DNA from: Bacteroidales bacterium
GTDB lineage: Bacteria > Bacteroidota > Bacteroidia > Bacteroidales > WCHB1-69
Reading direction: 5' to 3'
NCBI GenBank assembly: GCA_017651425.1
Contig: JAGCCZ010000014.1
Location: forward strand, 1 to 42,783
DNA: 42,783 nt
Below, piece by piece: positions 17,882 to 25,727 of this stretch. Numbering within the stretch: position 1 is the stretch's first letter; each line of letters begins with the position of its first letter. The position numbers and the translations under genes were made by a program. The notes under the pieces were generated by a model. The model worked only from the letters and a program-made list of their open reading frames with translations, ran no database searches and was not told where the DNA came from.

Positions 17882-18973
17882 ATGCCAACCACCCGCACAT
17901 ATAGCCCGTTACCGCCTATGATTCCCGCCGAAGACATCTTCTGCACAAATCCGTGTGGTCCGCGGGAGCCAAACCCGTGCCCGCACACCTACGGCGTGCG
18001 TGTGGGTTTGTGTGCCGCCTTTGCTACCGAGCCCTGCAGACCAACGGCCTGCATTCCTGCCGCACCATTCCGCCACACGCTCTGTCGTTTCCGGCCACGG
18101 CAGAAAGCCACCGTGTGGCGGAACCTCCAACGACACCCACATCGTTACGACACTCACACCTTCTCCGCAAAAGAACGCGACGCGGAAACAGGTCTAAGCT
18201 ACTTTGGAGCAAGGTATTACTCCTCCGATTTGAGCATCTGGCTCAGCGTCGATCCGATGAGTGACAAATATCCGTCATTGAGCCCGTATGTGTACTGTGC
18301 GGACAACCCGGTGAAGTTGGTGGATCCGAATGGGGAATCCGTCTGGATTATCGGAGATGATGGTCAATATTATCAATATAAGAATGATGGTTTGGTTTAT
18401 AGAAAAGATGGTTCTCTATATCAAGGTGACGATTCATTTGTACGTTCAGCTCAAACCTCACTTAAGGACTTACAAGACAATTCTCCTTCTGCTAATAAAA
18501 TAATAGGAAATTTTGTCGAGAATTTGTGCAATGACATTGAAATCAGAAAAAAAGAAGAAGTTGTTGGTTATAAATACAATGGATCAGCAACCATCAGATA
18601 TGAAAATGAAAAAAAGGAGATAGTAACAACAACCACAACTACTGGATTAATTTTTTGGAATCCTCAAGGCGAGTCTATTCCTACTGTGGATGGAATGAAA
18701 CAAAATGGTACTCTTGATTTAATACATGAATTTGTCCATGCACTTGATAAAATCAAGAATTCTTTTTTTAACGAAAAAAAATATAAAGGTATCACTTATC
18801 AGGAATGGACAGCCACATATTATGAAAATATTGTTCGGGAAGAAATGAATCTGCCGTTACGTGAGTACTATTATAAACATCTAATCGGACCAAACATTTA
18901 TGAAGGCAAGGGGGAAACTATTATTAAAGATGGAAAGCCGTGGCTACCACGGAGCGCCTCCAAAATATTCTAA
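17882..18973 (+). CDS. Orphan Rhs core with M91-like zinc metallopeptidase tip
   Basis: 363 residues. Residues 1-20 (MPTTRTYSPLPPMIPAEDIF) are a leader motif, 31-68 are translated dispersed repeat, 92-152 the Rhs core, and 153-363 the tip. The tip has HEFVH at 282-286, then EWTATYYENIVREEMNLPLR at 308-327, with Glu308 and Glu315 as candidate third ligand or structural residues. HELxH followed by an EN..R...GLPLR block is typical of the M91/NleD-like metallopeptidases that occur as Rhs and type III effectors, so peptidase activity against a host or rival protein is likely. No signal peptide or delivery part is present. Tip DNA is AT-rich, core GC-rich. The lipoprotein gene at 18985 follows after 11 nt. 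Confidence 0.8.
   Translation: MPTTRTYSPLPPMIPAEDIFCTNPCGPREPNPCPHTYGVRVGLCAAFATEPCRPTACIPAAPFRHTLCRFRPRQKATVWRNLQRHPHRYDTHTFSAKERDAETGLSYFGARYYSSDLSIWLSVDPMSDKYPSLSPYVYCADNPVKLVDPNGESVWIIGDDGQYYQYKNDGLVYRKDGSLYQGDDSFVRSAQTSLKDLQDNSPSANKIIGNFVENLCNDIEIRKKEEVVGYKYNGSATIRYENEKKEIVTTTTTTGLIFWNPQGESIPTVDGMKQNGTLDLIHEFVHALDKIKNSFFNEKKYKGITYQEWTATYYENIVREEMNLPLREYYYKHLIGPNIYEGKGETIIKDGKPWLPRSASKIF
17980..18069 (+). repeat. Dispersed cassette-leader repeat, copy in M91 cassette
   Basis: Near-identical to 16151-16240 by eye (a few substitutions, for example ACCAACGG for ACCTACGG). Read in the same frame. Confidence 0.85.
18070..18121 (+). repeat. Single 52-bp palindromic unit
   Basis: CCGCCACAC at 18070-18078 and GTGTGGCGG at 18113-18121 are the inverted ends. 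It has the same length as both units at 16241-16346. One unit here against two there shows in-frame copy-number change. Confidence 0.75.
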
Positions 18974-18984
18974 AAAAAATCGTT

Positions 18985-19584
18985 ATGAAATCCAAATTAT
19001 TAATATTTTTTTTCGGTTTCTTTGTTTTCTCATGTTCTTCTTATCAATATTCTACAATAACATATAAACCATTTTCTAAAAGACTTGGATATACTTTGGA
19101 CATTCCAGCCAATTTCATTCAAAGAGGTCTTTTTGCAGAGAATGATTATTGTTACGAATATTTTTATAACCATAAAGATTTTTTTTCAGCCATTATATAC
19201 ATTCATTATTATCCAATGTCCTTTCTAATTGATGAGGTTTCGGAAAATGTGAGAATCTTTTATGGCGACAGCGTATTTTGCAAACTTTATGATGTTGATC
19301 TTGATGAAGAAGAAGCACCATCATCCCAACCTTTGCATAACCAACATATAATAGATAGGGTATTGCAATTAACGACATGTCCTGATACTCTGACGCTATC
19401 AGGAAAGAATGATTCAATTGCTTGGAAAGAGATTCGAATTAAAAACACAATAGTAATAGGGTACTTCAATGTACCTGTTCGAAAAAGAAAGTTATTCGAT
19501 AAAGCCTTGTCTTCGTTACGGACGATAGACTCTACCGATTATATTGATGAATACCGAAAAAAGATGATGAGTGAGGATTTTTAA
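18985..19584 (+). CDS. Candidate immunity lipoprotein of the M91-like tip
   Basis: 199 residues from the ATG at 18985; an in-frame ATG at 18940 lies inside the toxin gene and would spoil the signal peptide. MKSKLLIFFFGFFVFSCSS gives a lipobox with Cys at residue 17. The mature protein has no known domain; the C-terminus is charged (KALSSLRTIDSTDYIDEYRK). It starts 11 nt after the toxin stop. As with the other cassettes, the protecting protein is predicted to be exported, which fits a toxin acting outside the cytoplasm. Confidence 0.7.
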   Translation: MKSKLLIFFFGFFVFSCSSYQYSTITYKPFSKRLGYTLDIPANFIQRGLFAENDYCYEYFYNHKDFFSAIIYIHYYPMSFLIDEVSENVRIFYGDSVFCKLYDVDLDEEEAPSSQPLHNQHIIDRVLQLTTCPDTLTLSGKNDSIAWKEIRIKNTIVIGYFNVPVRKRKLFDKALSSLRTIDSTDYIDEYRKKMMSEDF

Positions 19585-19598
19585 TGCCGATAATCATA

Positions 19599-19606
19599 TA
19601 TATTTG
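19599..19606 (+). promoter_or_regulatory. -7 box (TATATTTG) before the ghost cassette
   Basis: Exact match to TAnnTTTG, 20 nt upstream of the ATG at 19626. It keeps the promoter-to-ATG spacing of the other orphan cassettes although the downstream frame is degenerate. Confidence 0.4.
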
Positions 19607-19625
19607 CACCTTAGAAACTCTGCCC

Positions 19626-19976
19626 ATGATGAACCATCAACCATATAGCCTGCAGACACCGCATATGCCCGCAAATCTCGCACGCTGGGACATGTGTGAC
19701 ATGTGTTGCCCGATGTATCCCCTCACGGGGATTTGTGCCTCTCGCGGAAACGCCCCGGGCTACAGATATGTATCCCCTGACGGGGATGGGTTTCCTGTGA
19801 CATACTCCGTCACCCACTCCCATACTGATCACTCTTCACTGTTCACTGTTCACTCGTCACTTAACACATACACACACTGCGCCAACAACTTGGTGAAGTT
19901 AATGGACACAACCGCCACCTTCCGACCACCTATCTCTTCACAAAATTCTTCGTCACAGGACCCTTGTCGGTCTTGA
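19626..19976 (+). pseudogene. Ghost Rhs cassette with relic of the core
   Basis: The frame starts MMNHQPYSLQTPH, passes through two ATCCCC-N4-GGGGAT hairpins (19717-19732, 19772-19787) read as GYRYVSPDGDG, and then at 19869-19907 reads YTHCANNLVKLMD. That is a decayed copy of YVYCANNPVKLVD from the Rhs core. No tip follows: the frame runs into the 3' end of the convergent 1879-residue gene. GYRYVSPNGDG also occurs in the left-edge cassette. I take it as the remains of another tip cassette from which core and toxin have been lost. It fills the otherwise empty stretch between 19585 and 19929. Confidence 0.55.
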
Positions 19977-22900
19977 CACGCACATAATACATGCCGCTCG
20001 CAAGGCCGGAGATATTGATTCGTTGTGGAGACGCACCTTGTGGTGGCGCAATGCATTGCGTCTCCACGTTAATCATCTGGCCATAAACATTGTATATTTC
20101 CACGCTAATGATGTTGATATTAGCATCGCTAACGGTCACATTGAGGGTGCTGGTTGCCGGGTTCGGAAAGAGCGTCACACTCTTGGCAAGATGGTCCTCT
20201 ATACCGACGCCTTGCGCCACAGCCACCAATATGTTGGACCAGTCGCTGACCACCCCGTCGCCGCAGACGGCCTGCACACGCAGCTCGTACGTTTCATAGG
20301 CCTCCAGCTCACCCATAAAGGATACATGAGTGGTGTTCACCACCATAGTGGTCCAGTCTTGGGTGCCCTGGATTCTGTATTGCAGATTCCATTGGCTGGC
20401 GCCGGCATTGTCAGTCCACTGCACAAAGAGGAAACCAGGGGCCTTGTCGATAACCTCACCCGTTTCCTCCAAGTTCGTCGGAGCGAGGCACAGGACACTG
20501 TCCGTAGTGAAAGTGATCTCATCCCCATAGACAACCTCTCCGTCAGCCTCGACAAAGGCCTTGTAGGTATAACTCGTGGCGGGATCGAGACCGGACAGCG
20601 TGTGCGTGAACGTATCGCTCTGTGAGGTCACATTCACCACCGCATAGCCGCCGCCGGCGGTCTCTTTCCACTCAAAACCCCTGGCCGTGATGGCCACTTC
20701 GTCAGGATTGGTGATGATACCCTCCAGCGTGGCGGCGTTGTCGCTTATCTGGCTTGCCGGCTGCGTCTGCACAGAGGGGATCGCCGCACTGTCGGTGGTG
20801 AAAGTTTTGGTTTTCCAAACGCTGACGTCACTAAGGCAGTCTGTGGCCACCCGCACCTTGTAGGAGGTGGAGGGATTGAGATTCTGCAAGGTGAGCGTGG
20901 TCGAGCCCCCATACTGGGAAATCACCGAGGGATCTGTCCACGGCAGATGGGACTCCACACATTCCACCATATAACTTCCCACATTGGCCGTGTCAGTCCA
21001 TGCCAAATCAACGGTGTGCGCATGGATGTTGGAGACCGTCAGGGTCGTAGGTGCGGCACAGGTGTAAGGCTTGACCATAAGGTTGGTGATGATCGCGCCG
21101 GGCTGGGTGCCGCCACTGACGTCGTTGCGCCAGCCGAACACCAGCTTGGCTTCGGAGGAGGGATCCGGATTCTGCACCGGATTGTCCATGATCAAGTCAA
21201 GATGCAAAGTCCCGTTCACAAGATTAATAATGTAAGGATAGGAGGATGATGTACCCGTCTGGGTGATGTATTGCGCCAGATTGGCCGCGTAATTGGAGTT
21301 GGCCTTGTCGGCCCATCCGGTGACAGTGCTAGCCGTGGAGGGGGCATACTCCTCCGACATCGGCGCTAGGAAGATCTTCAGATAGTCATAACTGCTCTCG
21401 CCGCCGCACTTCAGGTCAAACGAGACCATCAACCTGGGCGCGTCGCCGACCTGGAAATACTTCTCTGCGGCCACGGAAGAGATCCCCGTCACGTTATAGT
21501 AGGCGGTGTGGCCGTCAGCCGTCACAAACAGGGCGTGCTCGCCGTTGTGTATCCCCTTCGCCCAATAGTTGGAGCAGCTCCCCCTGTTCACCAGCCAACC
21601 GTCAGCGGCCCCAAAGTCGGCCATGTATGGCAAGGTATGGGTGGACAGCAGTGTGGTGAAATACGCCACCGCACCATGGCTGGTGTCATTGGCACACAGT
21701 GTGTTCACCGTCAGGGTGTAATCGGCACCTTGGTAGAGATTGGTAAAGGTATAGAACGTGTCGGCAGTCGTGAAGGTCTGGCCGTTGAGATCCAGCAGAT
21801 ACTGGATGCCCTGGGCAACACCATTCCAGGAGACCGTGGCGGACTCATACTGTACATCCTCCACCGTAACGCTGCCCACGGCAGGACATTGGTCGTAGCC
21901 CACCTCGACATCATCCACGAACCAGTACCACAAGATGGATTCTGAGCGATGGCGGAAGGCAATGCGGGCGTTGTCAGGAACCGTCGTGAAATTCACATAC
22001 TTCTGCTGGTAGACATCATTGAACTCATTGTAGGTATAGGTCTGCACGGGCACAAAGGAGGCCGTGTCGCCCAAGTCGGTCACATACCCCACGTCAAAAG
22101 CGCCCGCTGAAGCAGATGTTCCCTCGGGACGCGTCCTGAACTGGAGATAGAGATTCCGGACGGGTGCGGGGAAGTTGGGGAGCACCGCAATGTTGTTGGC
22201 GGCAGAGCCTGTAAACCGCAAACTGACGACATCGTACAAATAAGAACCACTGTTGACATAGAGCAACGAGCCTGCACCCATCTTGTTCCAACCCGGCGGT
22301 ATCGTGCCGGAGGAGGCGAGCGTATTAAAATTCTGGTAATAGGGCAGCGTGTCACAAGGTGTGGTGAAGTGTGCTGATGCATAGCCGCTGTTGATGCTAC
22401 CGCAAAGCGAGCGCACTCTTGCCGTATAATCCGTAAACTCCGGCAAGCCCTGTACCGTATAGGTGTTGGCGGTAACCGCCAGCGTGTCCACGCCTTCCAG
22501 CACAAACTCATAGCCGGCAGCCCCTGGCACGGAGTCCCAAGAGAAGGTCATGGCGCCGTGCCCCAACGGGGTAACCGTCAAGGTGGCTGGCCTGTGGCAG
22601 TTGTCCTCGCGCACGACAATGTCGTCCACGCAGATAAAGGCAGCGTTTCCTGTGGCGCGGGCACGGAGGGCAATGTAGGTACCCTGTCCTGTATAGGACG
22701 CAAACGACACCTCAAACTCATCCCATGTGGAGAGAAGCGGCGGCACGCACGTCTGTATCAATTCAAAAGTGTTGGTATCAGCCGGATTGGTCATCACACC
22801 CACATCAATGAGCGGGGAGTTGGTTTGGCGATAGACCCAGAAGTCAATCATCAGGTCGTGAACGTCCTGCATCTGCGGGAGAATAGCGTACTGCGTCCGC

Positions 22901-25569
22901 TCGTCCTGACCTGGATAAAAGTAGAAGGTATTGCCCACCCCGGGAATGCGGGTGTACTGGTTTCTGGGATACGGTCCCACCGGATATTGCGGGTTAAAGC
23001 TGAGACGGTGCCAGCAGGGATTGATGGCGGCATTGGCGTTATAGGCATAGAGGTCGAAGTTCTCTTCAAACGGCAAGTCATTGTGCGTCAGTATCGCACA
23101 TGAGGTGCTGAACGTGGTGGTGACCGGCGAGGTGACAACACCGCTGCAAATGGAGCCCACCGACACATCGTACACCGTGCCGACCCGCAGGCCTGTAAGA
23201 GTGACGATGTTGTTCTGTACCACCACGGTGTCTTGGGAGTACACCGAGTTACAGATCACCTGATAGCTACCCGAATTGGCGGGGTCATAAATGTGAAGCT
23301 GCGCCGAATTGGTGGTCACGTTCTCCACCACCACACTGTCGGGACGGTCGCAGCCGTTGCTGACGCTGACGGTGATGTCGTCCACCTGGACATAGAGTCC
23401 GCTGACATTGTTATGGGCACGGAAGGCGATATAGTTGCCCACACCGGGATAACTGGCCAGCGGCACCTCAAAGTTGGACCAGTCGCTGGTGCCCGGCACC
23501 GAGCCATACGTGCCTATGAGATAGAAGGAGGCGGTGTCGTAGGGGTTGTCCATCACCCCCAAATCCAGTATCGCATTGCTGCTGCCGCGCTTGGTGTAGA
23601 AGTTCACCGTGAGCGCGCTCACATTATGTATGCCCGGCAACACGAGATACTGCTGCTCGCCATCGGAGTTCGGAAGGAAAAACATCGTCTTGGCCGTGAC
23701 GCCATTCCAATTCGTGCTTGAATAGACTTTCGGATAATCCAGATCAAGGGCGAGGCGCGTGAAACATGTATTCAAATCCGCGGTGGTGGCACAAGAGTCA
23801 AAGGTCTCCACAAACGGAAGGTCCTGGTGGGGAATCAATTCGCACAAGGTGTGGAAAGTGGACACTGAACTCTGCTTTATCGTGTCGCCGCAACGAGCCT
23901 CCACGAACCACATATAGTCGGTGTTTTCCGTGAGATTGGTGAGCTGATAGTTATTCTGCACATTTTGAACTACCGTATAGCCAACCGCAGACGCCACTTT
24001 GTAGCAGATATTGAAACTGGTGCCCGTGGAGAACCATTCGAGTGTGGCCTGGTCTATTTCCGGAAAAGCAGTCAGCCGGGTGGGCTTGGAACACGCCGAC
24101 AGCGGTCCCAACGTCAGATTATCCAGCCTCATAATATCCAAATTCACATTCCTGAAGGCGATATAGGTGCCCGAGCCCAAATAGTCGGCCAACGGAACCT
24201 CGTACAGCTGGTATTGGTCGGTCAGCACAAGACTGGAGACCAGTTCAAAGGTGGCGGCGTCCTCGGGATCGGTCATCACGCCCACCTGCAGCACGACACC
24301 GCTGTTGTTGCCCTTGGCGTAGAAGGAGAGCTCGCTGTTCTGCAAGTCGATAGAATCAGGGTCAATGGGCGGCATCGCCACATAATTGGGCTGGAAGAAA
24401 TAGAGTGCCTTGCCGCCGGCGTATGACTCGCTGGAGCTGCTGTTCACGTATGGGTAAGTTTGCACAGACCCTCTTATCCAGCCCGCCGGGAGGGGGTTGT
24501 TGTCCGACGGAACCGTCTCGAAATCGCAGAAGAAGGGCAGTTGCGTCAGGGCAGAGTGGAAGGTAAGCTTTCTCCAGAAACTCTTGACGCTGCCGCAAAC
24601 CGACCGCACATAGACATTGTACAGGGTGGCCGGTGTCAGATTCGACACCACCTGGAAAGTGTCCGTGGAGGTGTAGGTAGGTGTAGTGGAGGCCGTCGGG
24701 GCTGTGGACGAGGTGGTGACATAGACCTCCCAGGCATCAGCCCCAAGGGGGGACGACCACGTCACCAGCGCCGTGGTGGCGGTGACATCCCGGGCGTGCA
24801 TATCCGTGACGTTCGGGCAACCGTTCCCCGGCGCGGTGAACAGATAATAACGGTTGGCAGCAGGCCAGTTTCCGGAAGCGATAGTGGTGCTTTGTCCGGA
24901 GGTGTAATGCGTCGCCGTGTTGTTAGCCTTCACCAGCCAGATGTCGGAGCTGTTCACACACATTCCCTGCTGCCGGGTGGCAGAGGGACCCGTTGAGGGC
25001 ACCGTGGAGGGATAGACAATCTGGATGTTGTTGCTCTCCTCAAACAACTGCACCTGCCAACGATACAATATGCCATGCGTGGCAGTGGCGGAAGAGGAGT
25101 ATGTTGTCGATGTGGCAAACTCAATCACACAGATACGGTTCGGTTCCACACCCACAATCTCTTTGCGGACATAACCGCTGTCCGTGGCATCACCGTTCGC
25201 TCCGAAGAAATTAATTTTCGGATTATTGGCATTTGAATTATTCGAGCTGAAGGGGGTGGAATAGTTCGCATAACCCGTAACCGTGGTGCCAAAACGGAGG
25301 TTGCCGTCCGAATTCACCGAAAATTTCGTGTACTGTTCCCCTGCAAAGGTAAAAGTAAACCCGATGTCCAACACGGCAGAACGCCGGCTGTCGTATGGGT
25401 GAGTGCTGCTGCCGCTCCCGACGGTCAACAAATTCGTGGTAGTGGTCAACGGTATCCACCGTGTGGCATCTATCCCCGTGGAGAATGTGTAGTTTCCTAA
25501 CGTCTGCGCTCTTAAAAAGGACAATCCAAATAACGAGATCAGGCAAACAAGAAATAATCGTTTAATCAT
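19930..25569 (-). CDS. Giant T9SS surface protein with five adhesin-like modules and Fn3 domains
   Basis: 1879 residues. A signal peptide ends at LSFLRAQ (residue 22). Residues 30-250 form an N-terminal beta domain. Fn3-like domains then alternate with five modules starting near residues 343, 583, 831, 1073 and 1313 (LPFFCDFET, LPFVETFDS, LPFEENFDLY, LPYYQNFNT, LPYMADFG), a period of about 245; these resemble the choice-of-anchor J / cleaved-adhesin domain. Fn3-type domains follow near 1505, 1595 and 1690. Residues about 1790-1879 are a T9SS type A sorting domain (LFPNPATSTLNVTV, ASGMYYVRV). The protein should be secreted by T9SS and attached to the surface, possibly binding carbohydrate or protein. 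The sorting domain contains an in-frame insertion derived from a palindromic DNA repeat (20025-20067). Confidence 0.88.
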   Translation of the reverse strand: MIKRLFLVCLISLFGLSFLRAQTLGNYTFSTGIDATRWIPLTTTTNLLTVGSGSSTHPYDSRRSAVLDIGFTFTFAGEQYTKFSVNSDGNLRFGTTVTGYANYSTPFSSNNSNANNPKINFFGANGDATDSGYVRKEIVGVEPNRICVIEFATSTTYSSSATATHGILYRWQVQLFEESNNIQIVYPSTVPSTGPSATRQQGMCVNSSDIWLVKANNTATHYTSGQSTTIASGNWPAANRYYLFTAPGNGCPNVTDMHARDVTATTALVTWSSPLGADAWEVYVTTSSTAPTASTTPTYTSTDTFQVVSNLTPATLYNVYVRSVCGSVKSFWRKLTFHSALTQLPFFCDFETVPSDNNPLPAGWIRGSVQTYPYVNSSSSESYAGGKALYFFQPNYVAMPPIDPDSIDLQNSELSFYAKGNNSGVVLQVGVMTDPEDAATFELVSSLVLTDQYQLYEVPLADYLGSGTYIAFRNVNLDIMRLDNLTLGPLSACSKPTRLTAFPEIDQATLEWFSTGTSFNICYKVASAVGYTVVQNVQNNYQLTNLTENTDYMWFVEARCGDTIKQSSVSTFHTLCELIPHQDLPFVETFDSCATTADLNTCFTRLALDLDYPKVYSSTNWNGVTAKTMFFLPNSDGEQQYLVLPGIHNVSALTVNFYTKRGSSNAILDLGVMDNPYDTASFYLIGTYGSVPGTSDWSNFEVPLASYPGVGNYIAFRAHNNVSGLYVQVDDITVSVSNGCDRPDSVVVENVTTNSAQLHIYDPANSGSYQVICNSVYSQDTVVVQNNIVTLTGLRVGTVYDVSVGSICSGVVTSPVTTTFSTSCAILTHNDLPFEENFDLYAYNANAAINPCWHRLSFNPQYPVGPYPRNQYTRIPGVGNTFYFYPGQDERTQYAILPQMQDVHDLMIDFWVYRQTNSPLIDVGVMTNPADTNTFELIQTCVPPLLSTWDEFEVSFASYTGQGTYIALRARATGNAAFICVDDIVVREDNCHRPATLTVTPLGHGAMTFSWDSVPGAAGYEFVLEGVDTLAVTANTYTVQGLPEFTDYTARVRSLCGSINSGYASAHFTTPCDTLPYYQNFNTLASSGTIPPGWNKMGAGSLLYVNSGSYLYDVVSLRFTGSAANNIAVLPNFPAPVRNLYLQFRTRPEGTSASAGAFDVGYVTDLGDTASFVPVQTYTYNEFNDVYQQKYVNFTTVPDNARIAFRHRSESILWYWFVDDVEVGYDQCPAVGSVTVEDVQYESATVSWNGVAQGIQYLLDLNGQTFTTADTFYTFTNLYQGADYTLTVNTLCANDTSHGAVAYFTTLLSTHTLPYMADFGAADGWLVNRGSCSNYWAKGIHNGEHALFVTADGHTAYYNVTGISSVAAEKYFQVGDAPRLMVSFDLKCGGESSYDYLKIFLAPMSEEYAPSTASTVTGWADKANSNYAANLAQYITQTGTSSSYPYIINLVNGTLHLDLIMDNPVQNPDPSSEAKLVFGWRNDVSGGTQPGAIITNLMVKPYTCAAPTTLTVSNIHAHTVDLAWTDTANVGSYMVECVESHLPWTDPSVISQYGGSTTLTLQNLNPSTSYKVRVATDCLSDVSVWKTKTFTTDSAAIPSVQTQPASQISDNAATLEGIITNPDEVAITARGFEWKETAGGGYAVVNVTSQSDTFTHTLSGLDPATSYTYKAFVEADGEVVYGDEITFTTDSVLCLAPTNLEETGEVIDKAPGFLFVQWTDNAGASQWNLQYRIQGTQDWTTMVVNTTHVSFMGELEAYETYELRVQAVCGDGVVSDWSNILVAVAQGVGIEDHLAKSVTLFPNPATSTLNVTVSDANINIISVEIYNVYGQMINVETQCIAPPQGASPQRINISGLASGMYYVRVKTDKGPVTKNFVKR
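20025..20067. repeat. Palindromic dispersed repeat inside the sorting domain of the 1879-aa gene
   Basis: GTGGAGACGCA and TGCGTCTCCAC are perfect 11-bp inverted arms separated by 21 nt. On the coding strand it is read as ETQCIAPPQGASPQ between INV and RINISGL of the T9SS domain, where relatives have a short loop. Related palindromes are at 25658-25697 and 27722-27748. Confidence 0.75.
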
Positions 25570-25621
25570 AACACACTGAATATTTGCAATTTAACTTAAA
25601 ATAATCAAAATAACATGGGTG

Positions 25622-25656
25622 CAAATGTACATAAATTATGAATATACACGAACAAA
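25622..25656 (-). promoter_or_regulatory. Promoter of the 1879-aa surface protein gene
   Basis: On the minus strand TTTG (25653-25656), a 23-nt spacer and TACATTTG (25622-25629) fit the Bacteroidota promoter with a somewhat long spacer. The start codon is 52 nt downstream. Confidence 0.5.
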
Positions 25657-25657
25657 T

Positions 25658-25697
25658 GAAGATGCAGGGACGTTGCATGCAACATCCCTGCATCTTC
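25658..25697. repeat. 40-bp near-perfect palindrome
   Basis: GAAGATGCAGGGA at one end and TCCCTGCATCTTC at the other, with CGTTGCATGCAACA between; the whole 40 nt is self-complementary except for one C/A pair. It lies 30 nt after the stop of the TPR gene and 1 nt upstream of the promoter of the next gene. No T-run follows, so it looks more like a REP-type dispersed repeat than an intrinsic terminator, but it could stop TPR transcription. Confidence 0.75.
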
Positions 25698-25727
25698 AGA
25701 GGAGAGACATATCTTTAATATTCCATA

